49,910 nucleotides of DNA from Chelativorans sp. ZYF759 (GTDB lineage: Bacteria > Pseudomonadota > Alphaproteobacteria > Rhizobiales > Rhizobiaceae). The stretch is from positions 65,001 to 114,910 of the forward strand of contig NZ_WVVV01000013.1 in the NCBI RefSeq assembly GCF_012911015.1. The letters are read 5' to 3'. This document shows, piece by piece, positions 41,121 through 49,910 of the stretch (positions are counted from its first letter, which is position 1; every line of letters begins with the position of its first letter). The translations under genes were made by a program, and so were the position numbers. The notes beneath the pieces were generated by a model. The model saw nothing but the letters and a program-made list of their open reading frames with translations, did no database searches and was not told where the DNA came from.

Positions 41121-42558
41121 CGCGCCCCTGATCCTGGCGGGCCGGGAAGGAGCGAAACGGGTGGTGACGGCGCTGGACGCGGCGGCCCATGGTCTCGGCC
41201 TGCGCGTCGGCATGCCGGTCGCCAAAGCGCAGGCCCTCGTCGCGGGCCTTGCGATCTGCGACGCCGATCCCGAAGGCGACGCCGAAGCGCTGGAGCGGCT
41301 GGCGCTCTGGATACTCCAGCGGTTCTCGCCCGTCGTCGCCTCCGATCCCCCTGACGGCATCGTCATCGACTCCACCGGGTCCGATCACCTGCTCGGCGGG
41401 GAGGCCGCCATGCTCGACGCCCTCATAGGACGACTCGCCATGTCTGGCGTCGCCGCTCGTGCGGCGGTCGCCGACACCTGGGGCGCGGCCCACGCGCTCG
41501 CCCGCTTCGCCTCCGGCGCGGCCGTGATCACCGAGCCCGGACACGGCGCGCCGGTCCTCGCACCGCTTCCGATTGAGGCGCTGCGGCTTCCGCGCGCAAT
41601 GCCCGCCGAGTTGCGCGTCCTCGGCTTCGAGACGGTCAGCGATCTGCTCGCCCAGCCTCGCGCGCCGCTCGTGCTGCGCTTCGGTCCCGAGCCGGGCCGG
41701 AGACTCGACGAGGCACTCGGCCGTTCGGCCGAGCCGATCGAGCCCATCCGACCCGCCGAGCTAATCGAGACCCGGCGCGTCTTCGCCGAGCCGATCTCGG
41801 CGGCGGAAACCATCGCCCGCTATATCGGCAAGCTGGTCGAGACCCTGTGCTCGAATCTCGAACAGGAGGGCCTCGGCGCGCGCCGTCTCGATCTCGTCTG
41901 CCAGCGCGTGGACAACACCGCCCAGGTCGTGCGCGTGGGAACCGCCCGGCCGGTGCGCGACGTCAAGCGATTGACGCGCCTCTTGTGCGACAAGATCGAG
42001 ACCCTCGACCCAGGTTACGGCATCGAGGGGCTTTCACTCTGCGCCGTCCTTGCCGAGCCGCTGAAGCCCCGCCAGTCGGCGACCACGCTGCTCGACGAGG
42101 CCGAACCCGACATCTCCGATCTCATAGACACCCTGGCCAACAGGGTCGGCGAGCGCGCCATCCATCGCGCCGCCCCGGTTGCCAGCGACGTGCCCGAACG
42201 CTCGGTCTGCCGCGTGCCCGCGCTGTCCCCGGACACCGGAGCTGGCTGGCCCGATGCCTGGCCGCGCCCCGCGCGCCTCCTGCTCCGGCCCGAGCCGGTC
42301 GAGACCATCGCGCTGTTGCCCGACCATCCGCCCGTCTCCTTCACATGGCGGGGCGTGCGCCGCCGCGTGGCGCGTGCCGATGGCCCGGAGCGCGTGTTCG
42401 GGGAATGGTGGAAGCGCGACGCCGAGATGATCGCGGTGCGCGACTATTTCCGGGTCGAGGACGACGCGGGCGAACGCTTCTGGCTCTACCGGGCCGGCGA
42501 CGGCGAGGACCCCGCCACCGGCTCGCATCGCTGGTTCATCCACGGAATCTTCGGATGA
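41032..42558 (+). CDS. imuB: Catalytically inactive Y-family polymerase ImuB
   Basis: 508 residues from ATG 41032 ([21 protein letters not shown]). The Y-family fold is present but the first catalytic Asp position reads LYLPSW and the palm DE reads [12 protein letters not shown], so it should lack polymerase activity and act as the clamp-binding hub for ImuA and DnaE2. The stop overlaps the dnaE2 start by ATGA. Confidence 0.93.
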   Translation: MHKRVVSLYLPSWPTDRLRRMTGADAPPADAPLILAGREGAKRVVTALDAAAHGLGLRVGMPVAKAQALVAGLAICDADPEGDAEALERLALWILQRFSPVVASDPPDGIVIDSTGSDHLLGGEAAMLDALIGRLAMSGVAARAAVADTWGAAHALARFASGAAVITEPGHGAPVLAPLPIEALRLPRAMPAELRVLGFETVSDLLAQPRAPLVLRFGPEPGRRLDEALGRSAEPIEPIRPAELIETRRVFAEPISAAETIARYIGKLVETLCSNLEQEGLGARRLDLVCQRVDNTAQVVRVGTARPVRDVKRLTRLLCDKIETLDPGYGIEGLSLCAVLAEPLKPRQSATTLLDEAEPDISDLIDTLANRVGERAIHRAAPVASDVPERSVCRVPALSPDTGAGWPDAWPRPARLLLRPEPVETIALLPDHPPVSFTWRGVRRRVARADGPERVFGEWWKRDAEMIAVRDYFRVEDDAGERFWLYRAGDGEDPATGSHRWFIHGIFG

Positions 42559-45500
42559 CCGCGCCCCGTTACGCCGAGCTTCAGGTCACGTCGCATTTCT
42601 CGTTCCTGCGCGGAGCGTCATCGGCCGACGAGCTATTCGCCACCGCCGCCACGCAGGGGATCGAGGCGCTCGGCGTCGTGGACCGCAATTCCGTCGCGGG
42701 GATCGTGCGCGCCTGGGAGGCGGCTAAGGCCACCGGCGTCCGGCTGGTCGCGGGATGCCGGCTCGATCTCGCCTGCGGCATGGCGGTGCTCGTCTATCCG
42801 ACCGACCGCGCCGCCTGGGCGCGATTGTGTCGCTTGTTAACACTCGGCAAGGGACGGGCGGGTAAGGCGAAATGCCATCTCGAATGGTCCGACCTCGCGC
42901 GCTACGCCGAGGGGCTGATCGCCATTCTCGTCCCCGACGAAGCGGACGAGACATGCGCGCTCAGGCTCCGCCGCCTGCGCGAGGTGTTCGGCGAGGACGC
43001 CCATCTCGCGCTCACCCTGCGCCGCCGGCCCAACGACCAAATGCGGCTGCACCAGCTCGCTGGCCTCGCCGCGCGGGCGGGCGTGGCCACCGTCGTCACC
43101 AATGACGTGCTGTTCCACGAGCCCGGCCGCCGCGTTCTGCAGGACGTCGTGACCGCCATCCGGCACACCACGACGATCGACGCGCTCGGCTTCCGGCGCG
43201 AGCGCCACGCCGACCGTTTCCTCAAGAGCCCCGAGGAGATGCACCGGCTGTTCGCCCGCTATCCCGAGGCGCTGGCACGCACCACTCTGATCGCCGGCCG
43301 TTGCCGGTTCTCGCCGGGCGATCTGGTCTATCAATATCCCGAGGAGCGCGACGATCCCACCCTGACCCCGCAACAGACCCTGGAGCGCCTGGCGTGGGAG
43401 GGCGCGGAGACTCGCTATCCCGAGGGCCTGCCCGAGAGCGTGCGCGCCGCCATCCGGCACGAGCTGGACTTGATCGCGCAACTCGACTACGCGCCCTATT
43501 TCCTGACGGTCCATTCCATCGTCCGCTTCGCGCGCGGCGAGGGTATCCTGTGCCAGGGGCGCGGCTCGGCTGCCAATTCGGCAGTCTGCTACGTGCTCGG
43601 CATCACCGCCATCGATCCCGACCGCAATTCATTGCTCTTCGAGCGGTTCGTCTCGGCCGAGCGCAACGAGCCGCCCGACATCGACGTCGATTTCGAGCAT
43701 GAGCGGCGCGAAGAGGTGATCCAGTGGATCTACCGCACCTACGGCCGGGAGCGGGCGGCGCTGTGCGCGACCGTGATCCGCTACCGGGCCAAAGCCGCGC
43801 TCTGGGACGTCGGCAAGGCGATGGGCTTGCCCGAAGACCTCATCAAGACGCTCTCCAGCCAGGTCTGGGGCTGGTCCGAGCAGGAGGCCGGTCCCCAGCA
43901 TGTGGACGCGCTCAACTTGAACCTTGAAGATCGCCGCCTGCGCCTCGCCCTCGATCTCGCGCGCCAGCTCATCGGCGCCCCGAGGCATCTCAGCCAGCAT
44001 CCGGGCGGGTTCGTGCTGACCCGCGATCGGCTCGACGATCTCGTGCCGATCGAGCCGGCGGCTATGGAGGACCGCCAAGTCGTTGAATGGGATAAAGACG
44101 ACATTGAGGCGCTCAAGATGATGAAGGTCGACGTGCTCGGCCTCGGCATGTTGAGCTGCATGCGCAAGGCGCTCGACCTGCTCGGCGACCATAAGGGCAT
44201 CAAGCTCGATCTCGCCTCCATCCCTGCGGAAGATCCGCGGACCTACGCCATGATCCGGCGCGCGGACACATTGGGCACCTTCCAAATCGAGAGCCGCGCG
44301 CAAATGTCGATGCTGCCGCGCCTGAAACCCCGCACCTATTACGATCTCGTGGTGCAGGTCGCCATCGTGCGCCCCGGCCCGATCCAGGGCGATATGGTCC
44401 ATCCCTATCTGAGACGCAGGGAGGGCGTCGAGGACGTCCACTATCCCAAACCCGAGCTGGAAGCGGTGCTGGGAAAAACCCTGGGGGTGCCACTCTTTCA
44501 GGAGCAAGCCATGCAGGTCGCCATCACCTGTGCCGGCTTCACGCCGGGCGAGGCCGACCAGCTCCGGCGCTCCATGGCAACCTTCAAGTTCACCGGCGGG
44601 GTCTCGAAGTTCCGCGACAAGCTCGTCGCGGGCATGGTCGCCAACGGCTATGACGAGGCGTTCGCCGAAGCCACCTTCCGGCAATTGGAGGGGTTCGGCT
44701 CCTACGGCTTCCCCGAAAGCCACGCCGCCTCCTTCGCCCTGCTGGCCTATGCCAGCGCTTGGTTGAAATGTTGGCATCCGGACGTGTTTTGCTGCGCCTT
44801 GGTCAATTCTCAGCCCATGGGATTCTACGCCGTCGCCCAGATCGTGCGCGACGCGCGCGAGCATAGCGTCGAAATCCGGCCCGTCTGTATCAACCGATCC
44901 CGTTGGGACTGCACGCTGGAGCCGGCCGGGAATGAGGGCCGCTTCGCCGTCCGCCTTGGCATGCGCCTGGTCAAGGGCCTCGCCAACCGCGACGCCGCCG
45001 CCATCGTGGCCGCGCGCGGGGACCGGCCCTATGGCTCAATCGACGATCTGTGGCGGCGCGCCCGCGTTCCGGCCGCCGCGCTCAGGGACCTGGCCAAGGC
45101 CGACGCCTTCCGGCCCGCCTTCGGCCTCGCCCGCCGCGAGGCGCTATGGGCGATCCGCCCGCTGCGCGACGAGCCGCTGCCCCTGTTCGCGGCCGCCGCC
45201 GACCGCGAGGCCGAGACGCTGTCCGAGATCACCGAGCCCGCCGTCATGCTGCGGCCCATGACGGATGGGCGCGAGGTCGTGGAGGATTACGGGCACACCG
45301 GCCTGTCGCTGCGCAGGCATCCGATCGCCTTTCTGCGCGCTGATCTGAGGAAGCGGCGCATCGTGCCCTGCGCCGAGGCGATGGGCGCGCGGGACGGACG
45401 CTGGCTGGAGACCGCAGGGCTCATCCTCGTGCGCCAGCGGCCGGGTTCGGCAAAGGGTGTCCTCTTCGCGACCATCGAGGACGAATCGGGGATCGCCAAC

Positions 45501-45845
45501 GTTGTGGTCTGGACCAAGACCTTCGAGAAATACCGGCGCGTCGTCCTGGGATCGGCCATGCTCGGCGTGCGCGGACGCATCCAGCGCGAGGGCGATGTAG
45601 TGCATCTGGTCGCCCATCACCTCACCGACCTCACCGATCTGCTTTCATCGGTCGGGCACCGCGACGGCGCCTTTCCCCTGCCGCACGGGCGCGGCGACGA
45701 GTTTCATCATGGCAGCCCGGCGCCCGATCCGCGCGGTCGACCCAAGGTCCCCGCTACGCGCAACATCGGCGATCCCTATCGCCATCTGGATGAGATGCGT
45801 TCTGGGCAGGACGAGATCAGGGTCAGGACGCGGGATTTCCGGTGA
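42555..45845 (+). CDS. dnaE2: Error-prone DNA polymerase DnaE2 (ImuC)
   Basis: 1096 residues, full length. PHP domain from [22 protein letters not shown]; palm with [20 protein letters not shown] near residue 375 (catalytic Asp pair); [33 protein letters not shown]; fingers with [11 protein letters not shown] and [19 protein letters not shown]; a helix-hairpin-helix and OB fold ([18 protein letters not shown]). Performs damage-induced mutagenic synthesis. Coupled to imuB, with dinB starting 4 nt after its stop. The C-terminal tail is shorter and rearranged compared with the remnant at 39171. Confidence 0.96.
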   Translation: MTAPRYAELQVTSHFSFLRGASSADELFATAATQGIEALGVVDRNSVAGIVRAWEAAKATGVRLVAGCRLDLACGMAVLVYPTDRAAWARLCRLLTLGKGRAGKAKCHLEWSDLARYAEGLIAILVPDEADETCALRLRRLREVFGEDAHLALTLRRRPNDQMRLHQLAGLAARAGVATVVTNDVLFHEPGRRVLQDVVTAIRHTTTIDALGFRRERHADRFLKSPEEMHRLFARYPEALARTTLIAGRCRFSPGDLVYQYPEERDDPTLTPQQTLERLAWEGAETRYPEGLPESVRAAIRHELDLIAQLDYAPYFLTVHSIVRFARGEGILCQGRGSAANSAVCYVLGITAIDPDRNSLLFERFVSAERNEPPDIDVDFEHERREEVIQWIYRTYGRERAALCATVIRYRAKAALWDVGKAMGLPEDLIKTLSSQVWGWSEQEAGPQHVDALNLNLEDRRLRLALDLARQLIGAPRHLSQHPGGFVLTRDRLDDLVPIEPAAMEDRQVVEWDKDDIEALKMMKVDVLGLGMLSCMRKALDLLGDHKGIKLDLASIPAEDPRTYAMIRRADTLGTFQIESRAQMSMLPRLKPRTYYDLVVQVAIVRPGPIQGDMVHPYLRRREGVEDVHYPKPELEAVLGKTLGVPLFQEQAMQVAITCAGFTPGEADQLRRSMATFKFTGGVSKFRDKLVAGMVANGYDEAFAEATFRQLEGFGSYGFPESHAASFALLAYASAWLKCWHPDVFCCALVNSQPMGFYAVAQIVRDAREHSVEIRPVCINRSRWDCTLEPAGNEGRFAVRLGMRLVKGLANRDAAAIVAARGDRPYGSIDDLWRRARVPAAALRDLAKADAFRPAFGLARREALWAIRPLRDEPLPLFAAAADREAETLSEITEPAVMLRPMTDGREVVEDYGHTGLSLRRHPIAFLRADLRKRRIVPCAEAMGARDGRWLETAGLILVRQRPGSAKGVLFATIEDESGIANVVVWTKTFEKYRRVVLGSAMLGVRGRIQREGDVVHLVAHHLTDLTDLLSSVGHRDGAFPLPHGRGDEFHHGSPAPDPRGRPKVPATRNIGDPYRHLDEMRSGQDEIRVRTRDFR

Positions 45846-45849
45846 CGAC

Positions 45850-47112
45850 ATGGAGAGCCAGGCCACCATCCTCCATGCCGATCTCGACGCCTTCTACGCA
45901 TCCGTGGAGCAATTGCTGAATCCTGACCTGCACGGCAAAGCCATCGCGGTCGGCGGCGGCGTGGTGCTCGCTGCCTCTTACGAGGCGAAGAAGTTCGGCG
46001 TGCATGGCGGCATGTCCGGCCGGAAGGCGCGCAAGCTGTGCCCCCAGCTCGTCTTCGTCAGGGGCAGCTTCAGCGAGTATCAACGCCTGGGCGATGCCGC
46101 TATCGCCATCCTTGGCGACTACACGCCGCTGGTCGAACGCATCTCTATCGACGAGGCATTCGCCGACGTTGCCGGCTGCACCCACCTGTTCGGCTCGCCG
46201 CAGGAGATCGCCGCGACCATCCGGCGGCGCGTGCGCGAGGAACTCGGCCTGCCCATCTCGGTCGGCGTGGCGCGCACCAAGCACCTCGCCAAGATCGCCT
46301 CCCAAGTCGCCAAGCCTGACGGTCTCGTCGTGGTCGATCCCGCGACCGAGTTGGACTTCCTCCATGACCTCCCGGTCGGCGTGATGTGGGGCGTCGGACC
46401 CGTCACCGAGGCAAAGCTGAAGGACCGGGGCATCCTCACCATCGGCCAGCTCGCCACCACGCCGGGCCATTCCCTGACCCGGCTGCTCGGTCCCGCCGCC
46501 GGCGAGAAGCTCGCGGCGCTCGCCTGGAACCGAGACGCCCGAGAAATCCGGCCGCAGCGCCGCTCCCGCTCGGCGGGCGCGCAGTCGGCGCTCGGCCGAA
46601 AACCGGCGGTCGCAGGGGTCATTACCCCGGTCCTGCTGCATCTGGCGGATCGCGTCGCCTCGCGCCTGCGCGCCAAGTCCCTGGCAGGCCGCACCGTCAC
46701 GGTCCGCGTCCGCTTTGGCGACATGCGCGCCGTCACGCGCTCGACCACGCTCGACGCGCCGATCTCCGCGACGTCGATGCTGGCGGAGATCGCCGGAGAG
46801 CTGGTCCGCGCCGCGCTCGCCGATCACAGCAACGAGCGCGTCATCACGCTGCTCGCCGTCTCCGTCTCCCATCTCGGCAACCAGCCCGCGATCCAGCTCG
46901 AACTGCCGCTCGGCCTGCCCGACGAGAAGCGCCGGCCCGGCGCGCGGCAGGGCGCGGCCCGCTGGAGCGCCGACCGCGCGATGGACGCGGTGCGCGAGCG
47001 CTTCGGCCGCGACGCCGTGGGCTATGCGGCAACGCAGCTCGATCGCGCCCGATCCGTGCCGGACGCCTTCAGGGAACTGGCCGAGAAGGATCTGGGAAAC
47101 AGCGAACGATGA
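45850..47112 (+). CDS. dinB: DNA polymerase IV (DinB)
   Basis: 420 residues from ATG 45850. An active Y-family polymerase: ILHADLDAFYASVEQ with the first Asp pair, ERISIDEAFADVAG near residue 100, VGVARTKHLAKIASQVAKPDG and the little-finger domain. Placement 4 nt after dnaE2 puts it in the SOS operon, giving an ImuABC cassette with a fourth, catalytically competent translesion polymerase. Confidence 0.93.
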   Translation: MESQATILHADLDAFYASVEQLLNPDLHGKAIAVGGGVVLAASYEAKKFGVHGGMSGRKARKLCPQLVFVRGSFSEYQRLGDAAIAILGDYTPLVERISIDEAFADVAGCTHLFGSPQEIAATIRRRVREELGLPISVGVARTKHLAKIASQVAKPDGLVVVDPATELDFLHDLPVGVMWGVGPVTEAKLKDRGILTIGQLATTPGHSLTRLLGPAAGEKLAALAWNRDAREIRPQRRSRSAGAQSALGRKPAVAGVITPVLLHLADRVASRLRAKSLAGRTVTVRVRFGDMRAVTRSTTLDAPISATSMLAEIAGELVRAALADHSNERVITLLAVSVSHLGNQPAIQLELPLGLPDEKRRPGARQGAARWSADRAMDAVRERFGRDAVGYAATQLDRARSVPDAFRELAEKDLGNSER

Positions 47113-47123
47113 CCTTGGCCCAT

Positions 47124-47139
47124 GATCGCCGCGGCGATC
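47124..47139. repeat. 16-bp palindrome between convergent dinB and the nuclease-like gene
   Basis: GATCGCCGCGGCGATC is a perfect palindrome in the 32-nt gap between two convergent stops. It could form a hairpin for both transcripts; there is no T-run, so termination is only a guess. Confidence 0.3.
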
Positions 47140-47144
47140 CGGGG

Positions 47145-47840
47145 TCACTCCTCCGCCAGAGCGTCGGCACCCGGCTCCTCGATGAGGTCTTCCGCCAGCT
47201 CCGACAGCCACGGCGACACGTCCTCGATCGTCACCGTGCCGGCATGGTCCGCATAGTAGTCCCCGACCGTGCGATATTTGTCGCCAAACCGCTCCCGGAA
47301 AAGCGCGCGGACCTTCTCGTTGCGGCTCAGCACGCTGTTCAGTGCCCGCCCTCCCTTGAGGAACGCCGTCGCATGATCGGTGCCGAGCAGATAGAGATTT
47401 TTCCGCTTGTCCGTCTCGTGATCGGCAAGCTGGAAATAGTCCTTGAAGATCGAGTTCTGGCGGATCGCCTCCGGTCCGCCGCGCCATCTGATGAACTTGA
47501 ACTCGGCAACGCGAAGGTTGGTCTCCAGATCGAAGCGCCGCCCGGTATTGCCGGCGCCGAGCGAGACATATTCGACGCGCTCCCCTTGCTCCAGCACATG
47601 CGGCAGGCACAGCAGGATGCCGAGCGCGTGGATGGTCACGTTGATCTGACCGGCAAGCCGCTTCATCTCGGCGGCGGCCGCCAGAACCTCACGCCCCGCG
47701 CCGGCATTCTCGACGAACGCCGCGCTCTCCTCCGCCCCGATCCCACGGACCGAGGATTCGATCGCTCCGAGCGTTCTGGTCAGGTCATGGCCGGTGAAGG
47801 CGGCAAGGCGCGATACGACGTCGTCCGCGCCCAGCTTCAC
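47145..47840 (-). CDS. Candidate PD-(D/E)XK nuclease paired with SRAP
   Basis: 231 residues, GTG start 47840 overlapping the SRAP stop by 4 nt (GTGA). Not a named family to me. The centre reads RRFDLETNLRVAEFKFIRW, with D104, E113 and K115 in D-x8-ExK spacing as in PD-(D/E)XK nucleases, followed by a conserved-looking helix GGPEAIRQNSIFKDYFQLA. An N-terminal helical region (1-80) precedes it. Coupling to an abasic-site/crosslink protein suggests DNA repair or defence (inference). Confidence 0.6.
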   Translation of the reverse strand: MKLGADDVVSRLAAFTGHDLTRTLGAIESSVRGIGAEESAAFVENAGAGREVLAAAAEMKRLAGQINVTIHALGILLCLPHVLEQGERVEYVSLGAGNTGRRFDLETNLRVAEFKFIRWRGGPEAIRQNSIFKDYFQLADHETDKRKNLYLLGTDHATAFLKGGRALNSVLSRNEKVRALFRERFGDKYRTVGDYYADHAGTVTIEDVSPWLSELAEDLIEEPGADALAEE

Positions 47841-48457
47841 GCCGTCGCCTCGCTCGCGTCATCCCTGCCTTTCCTGACCGTCTCGACGGCGAGCGATCCC
47901 GCATCGAGCGGTCGCAGCAGCTCGGCCTCCGGCCGGGTCAGCCAAATCCACGCCGCCCAATCCTGCGGCCGCAGCACCACCACCTGGCGATTGTGGTAGG
48001 GCGCCACGTCCGGGCCGGGCTCCGTGGTCAGCATGGCGAAGGAGGCGGGATGGTTGCCGCGCGCCTCGCGCCAGATCGCGGCGATCGCCATGAAGGGCGC
48101 GCCGTTGAGCGTGAAGCGGTGCTTGGTCTTCGGATATTTCGTGCCGGTGAACTCGAAGAAGCCGGAGGCCGGCACGAGGCAACGCCGGGAGTCGGCGAAG
48201 CTGCGTTTCTCGGAGCGAAAATTGAAGACCGGGCCACGCTTGGGCTGGTCGGACGGCAGCCCGAAATTCATCGGCGTAAGCTCGACCGCGTTGTCGTTGG
48301 CGGCGGCCCGCATCAGCGGACCCATCTGGTTGATGCGGATGTCGTCAGCCTGCGGGAGGTCGAGTTCGGTCTGCTGCGTCGGAATGTTCAATTCCAGCGC
48401 CTGCATCATCCTGACGTATTCAATCCATTTGACGTGTTGCTCGTAGGCGTTGCACAT
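47837..48457 (-). CDS. SOS response-associated peptidase (SRAP, YedK/HMCES)
   Basis: 206 residues. Forms a thiazolidine crosslink with abasic sites in single-stranded DNA through Cys2. Catalytic residues fit the family: C2 (MCNAY), N79 (FNFRSEKRSF), E102 (ASGFFEF) and H155 (APYHNRQVVVL). The MCNAY start, rather than MCGR, is a known alphaproteobacterial variant. No GTTC-N7-GTTC site is seen upstream. Lies opposite the imu operon with convergent orientation. Confidence 0.94.
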   Translation of the reverse strand: MCNAYEQHVKWIEYVRMMQALELNIPTQQTELDLPQADDIRINQMGPLMRAAANDNAVELTPMNFGLPSDQPKRGPVFNFRSEKRSFADSRRCLVPASGFFEFTGTKYPKTKHRFTLNGAPFMAIAAIWREARGNHPASFAMLTTEPGPDVAPYHNRQVVVLRPQDWAAWIWLTRPEAELLRPLDAGSLAVETVRKGRDDASEATA

Positions 48458-48668
48458 TCTCGAAGTCTATCTTGAAAATCGAGGAAGTTCGAGACCGGGC
48501 GTCTCCCTTCGGGCCGCGCTCGCGGCTGGCGCTGAAGCCCCGCTTCGTGGGTCTTCACCCTGACGGGCTTTGATCCCTGACGCGACGCGCCTCTCGGCGC
48601 TACAGAGCTTGGATGGATACCAAACCGTCCAACGCCGGGCCGTCCCAAGACATACCCAGGACCTACAA

Positions 48669-48986
48669 ATGAAGATACTGAAAGACCTCCCGCCAGGAAC
48701 TATATGGCCGCATTTGCTTGACGCGGTCGAACGCACCGTGCTGGCCGACCTGCGCTCTTATGCGCAATCCAGGCAGAACGACGTCGACCGCGGTGCCGAG
48801 ACTGCCGACCTCGCGGCCTTGCTCGTCGACAAATACTGCGAGGGACTCGCCACCGCCCTTCATATCGCTGGCATCGACTCGATTGTGCGCCACGAGGGGG
48901 ACCGCCTGTGTCGGGAGATAGATCCGGAGTTCGACGCGCACCGGACGGCGCGATGGGCCGCGCGGCCGTGCTCGCTTAACTATTGA
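48669..48986 (+). CDS. Hypothetical small protein
   Basis: 105 residues from ATG 48669 (MKILKDLPPGTIWPHLLDAV); the frame extends upstream to 48570 without a good start. Predicted helical, with two Cys in the last third and no known motif. It lies between the SRAP promoter region and ardC in the same direction as ardC. The 211 nt upstream hold the divergent SRAP leader; I see no convincing operator there. Confidence 0.5.
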   Translation: MKILKDLPPGTIWPHLLDAVERTVLADLRSYAQSRQNDVDRGAETADLAALLVDKYCEGLATALHIAGIDSIVRHEGDRLCREIDPEFDAHRTARWAARPCSLNY

Positions 48987-49058
48987 GCCGGTTGAGTTGC
49001 CGTCGTCATCCCGCAGGAATGCGCTCCCCTATAGAGTGAGAGGGCGGCCGGATGGGCC

Positions 49059-49102
49059 GTGACGGGTTGAGGATCGGGAGAGAGGCTCCCGAGGCCCGTC
49101 GC
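49059..49102 (+). ncRNA. Structured leader RNA of ardC (possibly the radC-type motif)
   Basis: Nested stems: outer GTGACGGG (49059-49066) with CCCGTCGC (49095-49102), inner CGGGAG (49075-49080) with CTCCCG (49086-49091) around loop AGAGG. It ends 13 nt before the ardC ATG. From memory, similar hairpins precede ardC and other DNA-handling genes on alphaproteobacterial plasmids, as in the described radC RNA motif; the match to that motif is not verified. Confidence 0.5.
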
Positions 49103-49115
49103 GGAGACCATCCCG

Positions 49116-49865
49116 ATGGCAAGAAACAATCGCGTCGCTCGCTGCGGAAATGACCGGAGGAGCCTTTACGACGACATCACCGACAAGATCATCGCCGAGC
49201 TTGAGGACGGCCGCGTGCCCTGGGTCCAACCTTGGGGAACCGCGGCCGCGAAGGCGCCGCTCGCCATGCCCAAGAACGGCGCCACCGGGCGGCAGTATTC
49301 GGGCATCAACATTCTCCTGCTCTGGGGCTCCGTGATTGAACACGGCTTTCCATGTCAGAGTTGGCTGACCTTCCGCCAGGCTCTTTCGCTCGGCGGCAAC
49401 GTGATGAAGGGCGAGCGCGGCACCACAATCGTCTTCGCCAACCGCTTCGTTCCGGAAGACGAGAAGCAGCGCGCGCGCGAGACCGGCGAGGAAGTCGCCG
49501 CCATCCCGTTCCTGAAGCGTTACACCGTCTTCAACGCTGCCCAATGCGAGGGTTTGCCCGACGATGTGGCAATCGTCGCGCCACCGCCTCCGCCTAACAT
49601 GATTGAGCCGCAGGTCGATGCACTGATCAAAGCCACGGCGATCGACTTTCGAATCGGCGGCAGCCGCGCCTTCTACACGCCCGCGCTCGACTATGTTCAG
49701 GTCCCCCCGCCCCAAGCCTACCACGAGCCGATCAACTGGCACCGCACGGCATTGCACGAGATGGGCCATTATGCCGTAAGATGGATTATGCCGCATGGCC
49801 GAGTTCGGCGGCTGCTGCGTCTGCTGTCGGCCATGCGGCAGTTCGGCATAATCAGAGCGCTTTGA
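49116..49865 (+). pseudogene. ardC: ArdC-type antirestriction protein, truncated at its metallopeptidase motif
   Basis: ATG 49116. The N-terminal ssDNA-binding (DUF1738) domain is intact: DDITDKIIAELEDGRVPWVQPW, RQYSGINILLLWGS, GGNVMKGERGTTIVFANRF. The zincin motif HEMGH (214-218) is reached at 49755-49769, but the expected following residues with the third zinc ligand and about 70 more residues are missing. The frame instead runs into repeat-rich DNA (VRWIMPHGRVRRLL) and stops at 49865. ArdC protects incoming plasmid DNA; this copy has lost catalytic parts. Confidence 0.8.
49768..49852. mobile_element. Probable end of an insertion element with repeated ATTATGCCG motifs
   Basis: ATTATGCCG occurs at 49768 and 49785 (17-bp period, direct) and inverted at 49844-49852. 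The unit ATTATGCCGCATGGCCGA (49785-49802) is mirrored by 49827-49852 with an 8-nt insert. This lies exactly where ardC is interrupted, so it is likely the terminal repeat of a mobile element that continues past the window. Family not identified; tyrosine-recombinase elements often have such multi-site ends. Confidence 0.5.
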
Positions 49866-49910
49866 AGAAGGCGAGTATGGGGTGGAAGAACGAACCCGCT
49901 GCGCGGGAGG

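Larger units (their letters stand above)
30309..49910. mobile_element. Genomic island / integrative element inserted at tRNA-Leu(CAA), right end outside window
   Basis: Left boundary is the tRNA fragment at 30309-30361 followed by integrase and AlpA-like genes. Cargo: toxin-antitoxin remnant, ABC-3C defence operon, SOS mutagenesis operon, SRAP pair and ardC. No conjugation genes lie within the visible 19.6 kb, so it could be an ICE, a mobilisable element or a satellite-like island. The right end should carry a complete tRNA-Leu. Confidence 0.8.

Noticed and set aside
43629-44864. 411-residue antisense frame inside dnaE2
   Set aside because: Shadow of the DnaE2 catalytic domain; no start signal or homology.
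45823-47610. 595-residue antisense frame over dinB
   Set aside because: Overlaps an intact DinB and the 231-residue gene; Arg/Gly/Ala-rich shadow without motif.
48458-48560. LexA box upstream of the SRAP gene
   Set aside because: One GTTC is present near 48490 but no partner at N7 spacing.

Overview
The window reads as the chromosome of a GC-rich alphaproteobacterium, most likely order Hyphomicrobiales (Rhizobiales, near Phyllobacteriaceae/Brucella/Mesorhizobium), with an integrated genomic island on its right. Support for this is the order lysC-ptsP-prfA-prmC-DUF4167-clpB, the cluster mutT-GNAT-argJ-parvulin next to divergent secA, and an alphaproteobacterial-type LexA site (GAAC-N7-GAAC). 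The assignment is inference from gene order and protein style; no search was run.

Positions 1-30228 are core genome. On the left are cell-wall genes (a truncated M23 peptidase and an L,D-transpeptidase), the ClpB chaperone with a likely heat-shock promoter, and a minus-strand block running lysC, ptsP, prfA, prmC, DUF4167. A small metabolic and repair block follows: a secreted PIMT-like protein, a LysE exporter, UbiG, an overlapping DUF1178-nitrilase-glutaredoxin set with ComF just upstream, a methyltransferase and a Flp pilin. Then come the overlapping mutT-GNAT-argJ genes, a parvulin, divergent secA, a lipid-linked glycan flippase with a FemAB-like acyltransferase, and an acyl-CoA synthetase.

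At 30309-30361 lies a 53-bp 3' piece of a class II tRNA matching tRNA-Leu(CAA), broken in the anticodon loop. It is directly followed by a P4-type tyrosine integrase and an AlpA-like excisionase. This is the left attachment site of an island that continues past the window end; an intact tRNA-Leu(CAA) is predicted at its right end.

The island carries, in order: (i) a HigB/HigA-type toxin-antitoxin locus whose toxin start is decayed; (ii) a tightly overlapped co-directional operon, apparently running on from the antitoxin, that holds an ABC three-component (ABC-3C) conflict system (restriction-fold effector, small middle component, DUF2326 ATPase), an unknown protein with a HEPN-like C-terminus, a TIGR02391 HEPN protein with an RX4H motif, and a DUF4365-like PD-(D/E)XK nuclease with a large unknown C-terminal half; (iii) a decayed C-terminal tail of a second dnaE2; (iv) an unrecognised alpha-helical protein; (v) an SOS mutagenesis operon imuA-imuB-dnaE2-dinB behind a LexA box; (vi) an SRAP (YedK/HMCES) protein overlapped by a candidate PD-(D/E)XK nuclease; (vii) an ardC antirestriction gene with a structured leader, broken at its HEMGH motif by what looks like the end of another mobile element.

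The best candidate for an undescribed system is the seven-gene unit at 32620-39156: an antitoxin without an intact toxin, placed as the leading gene of an ABC-3C system extended by two HEPN-type proteins and a second nuclease.
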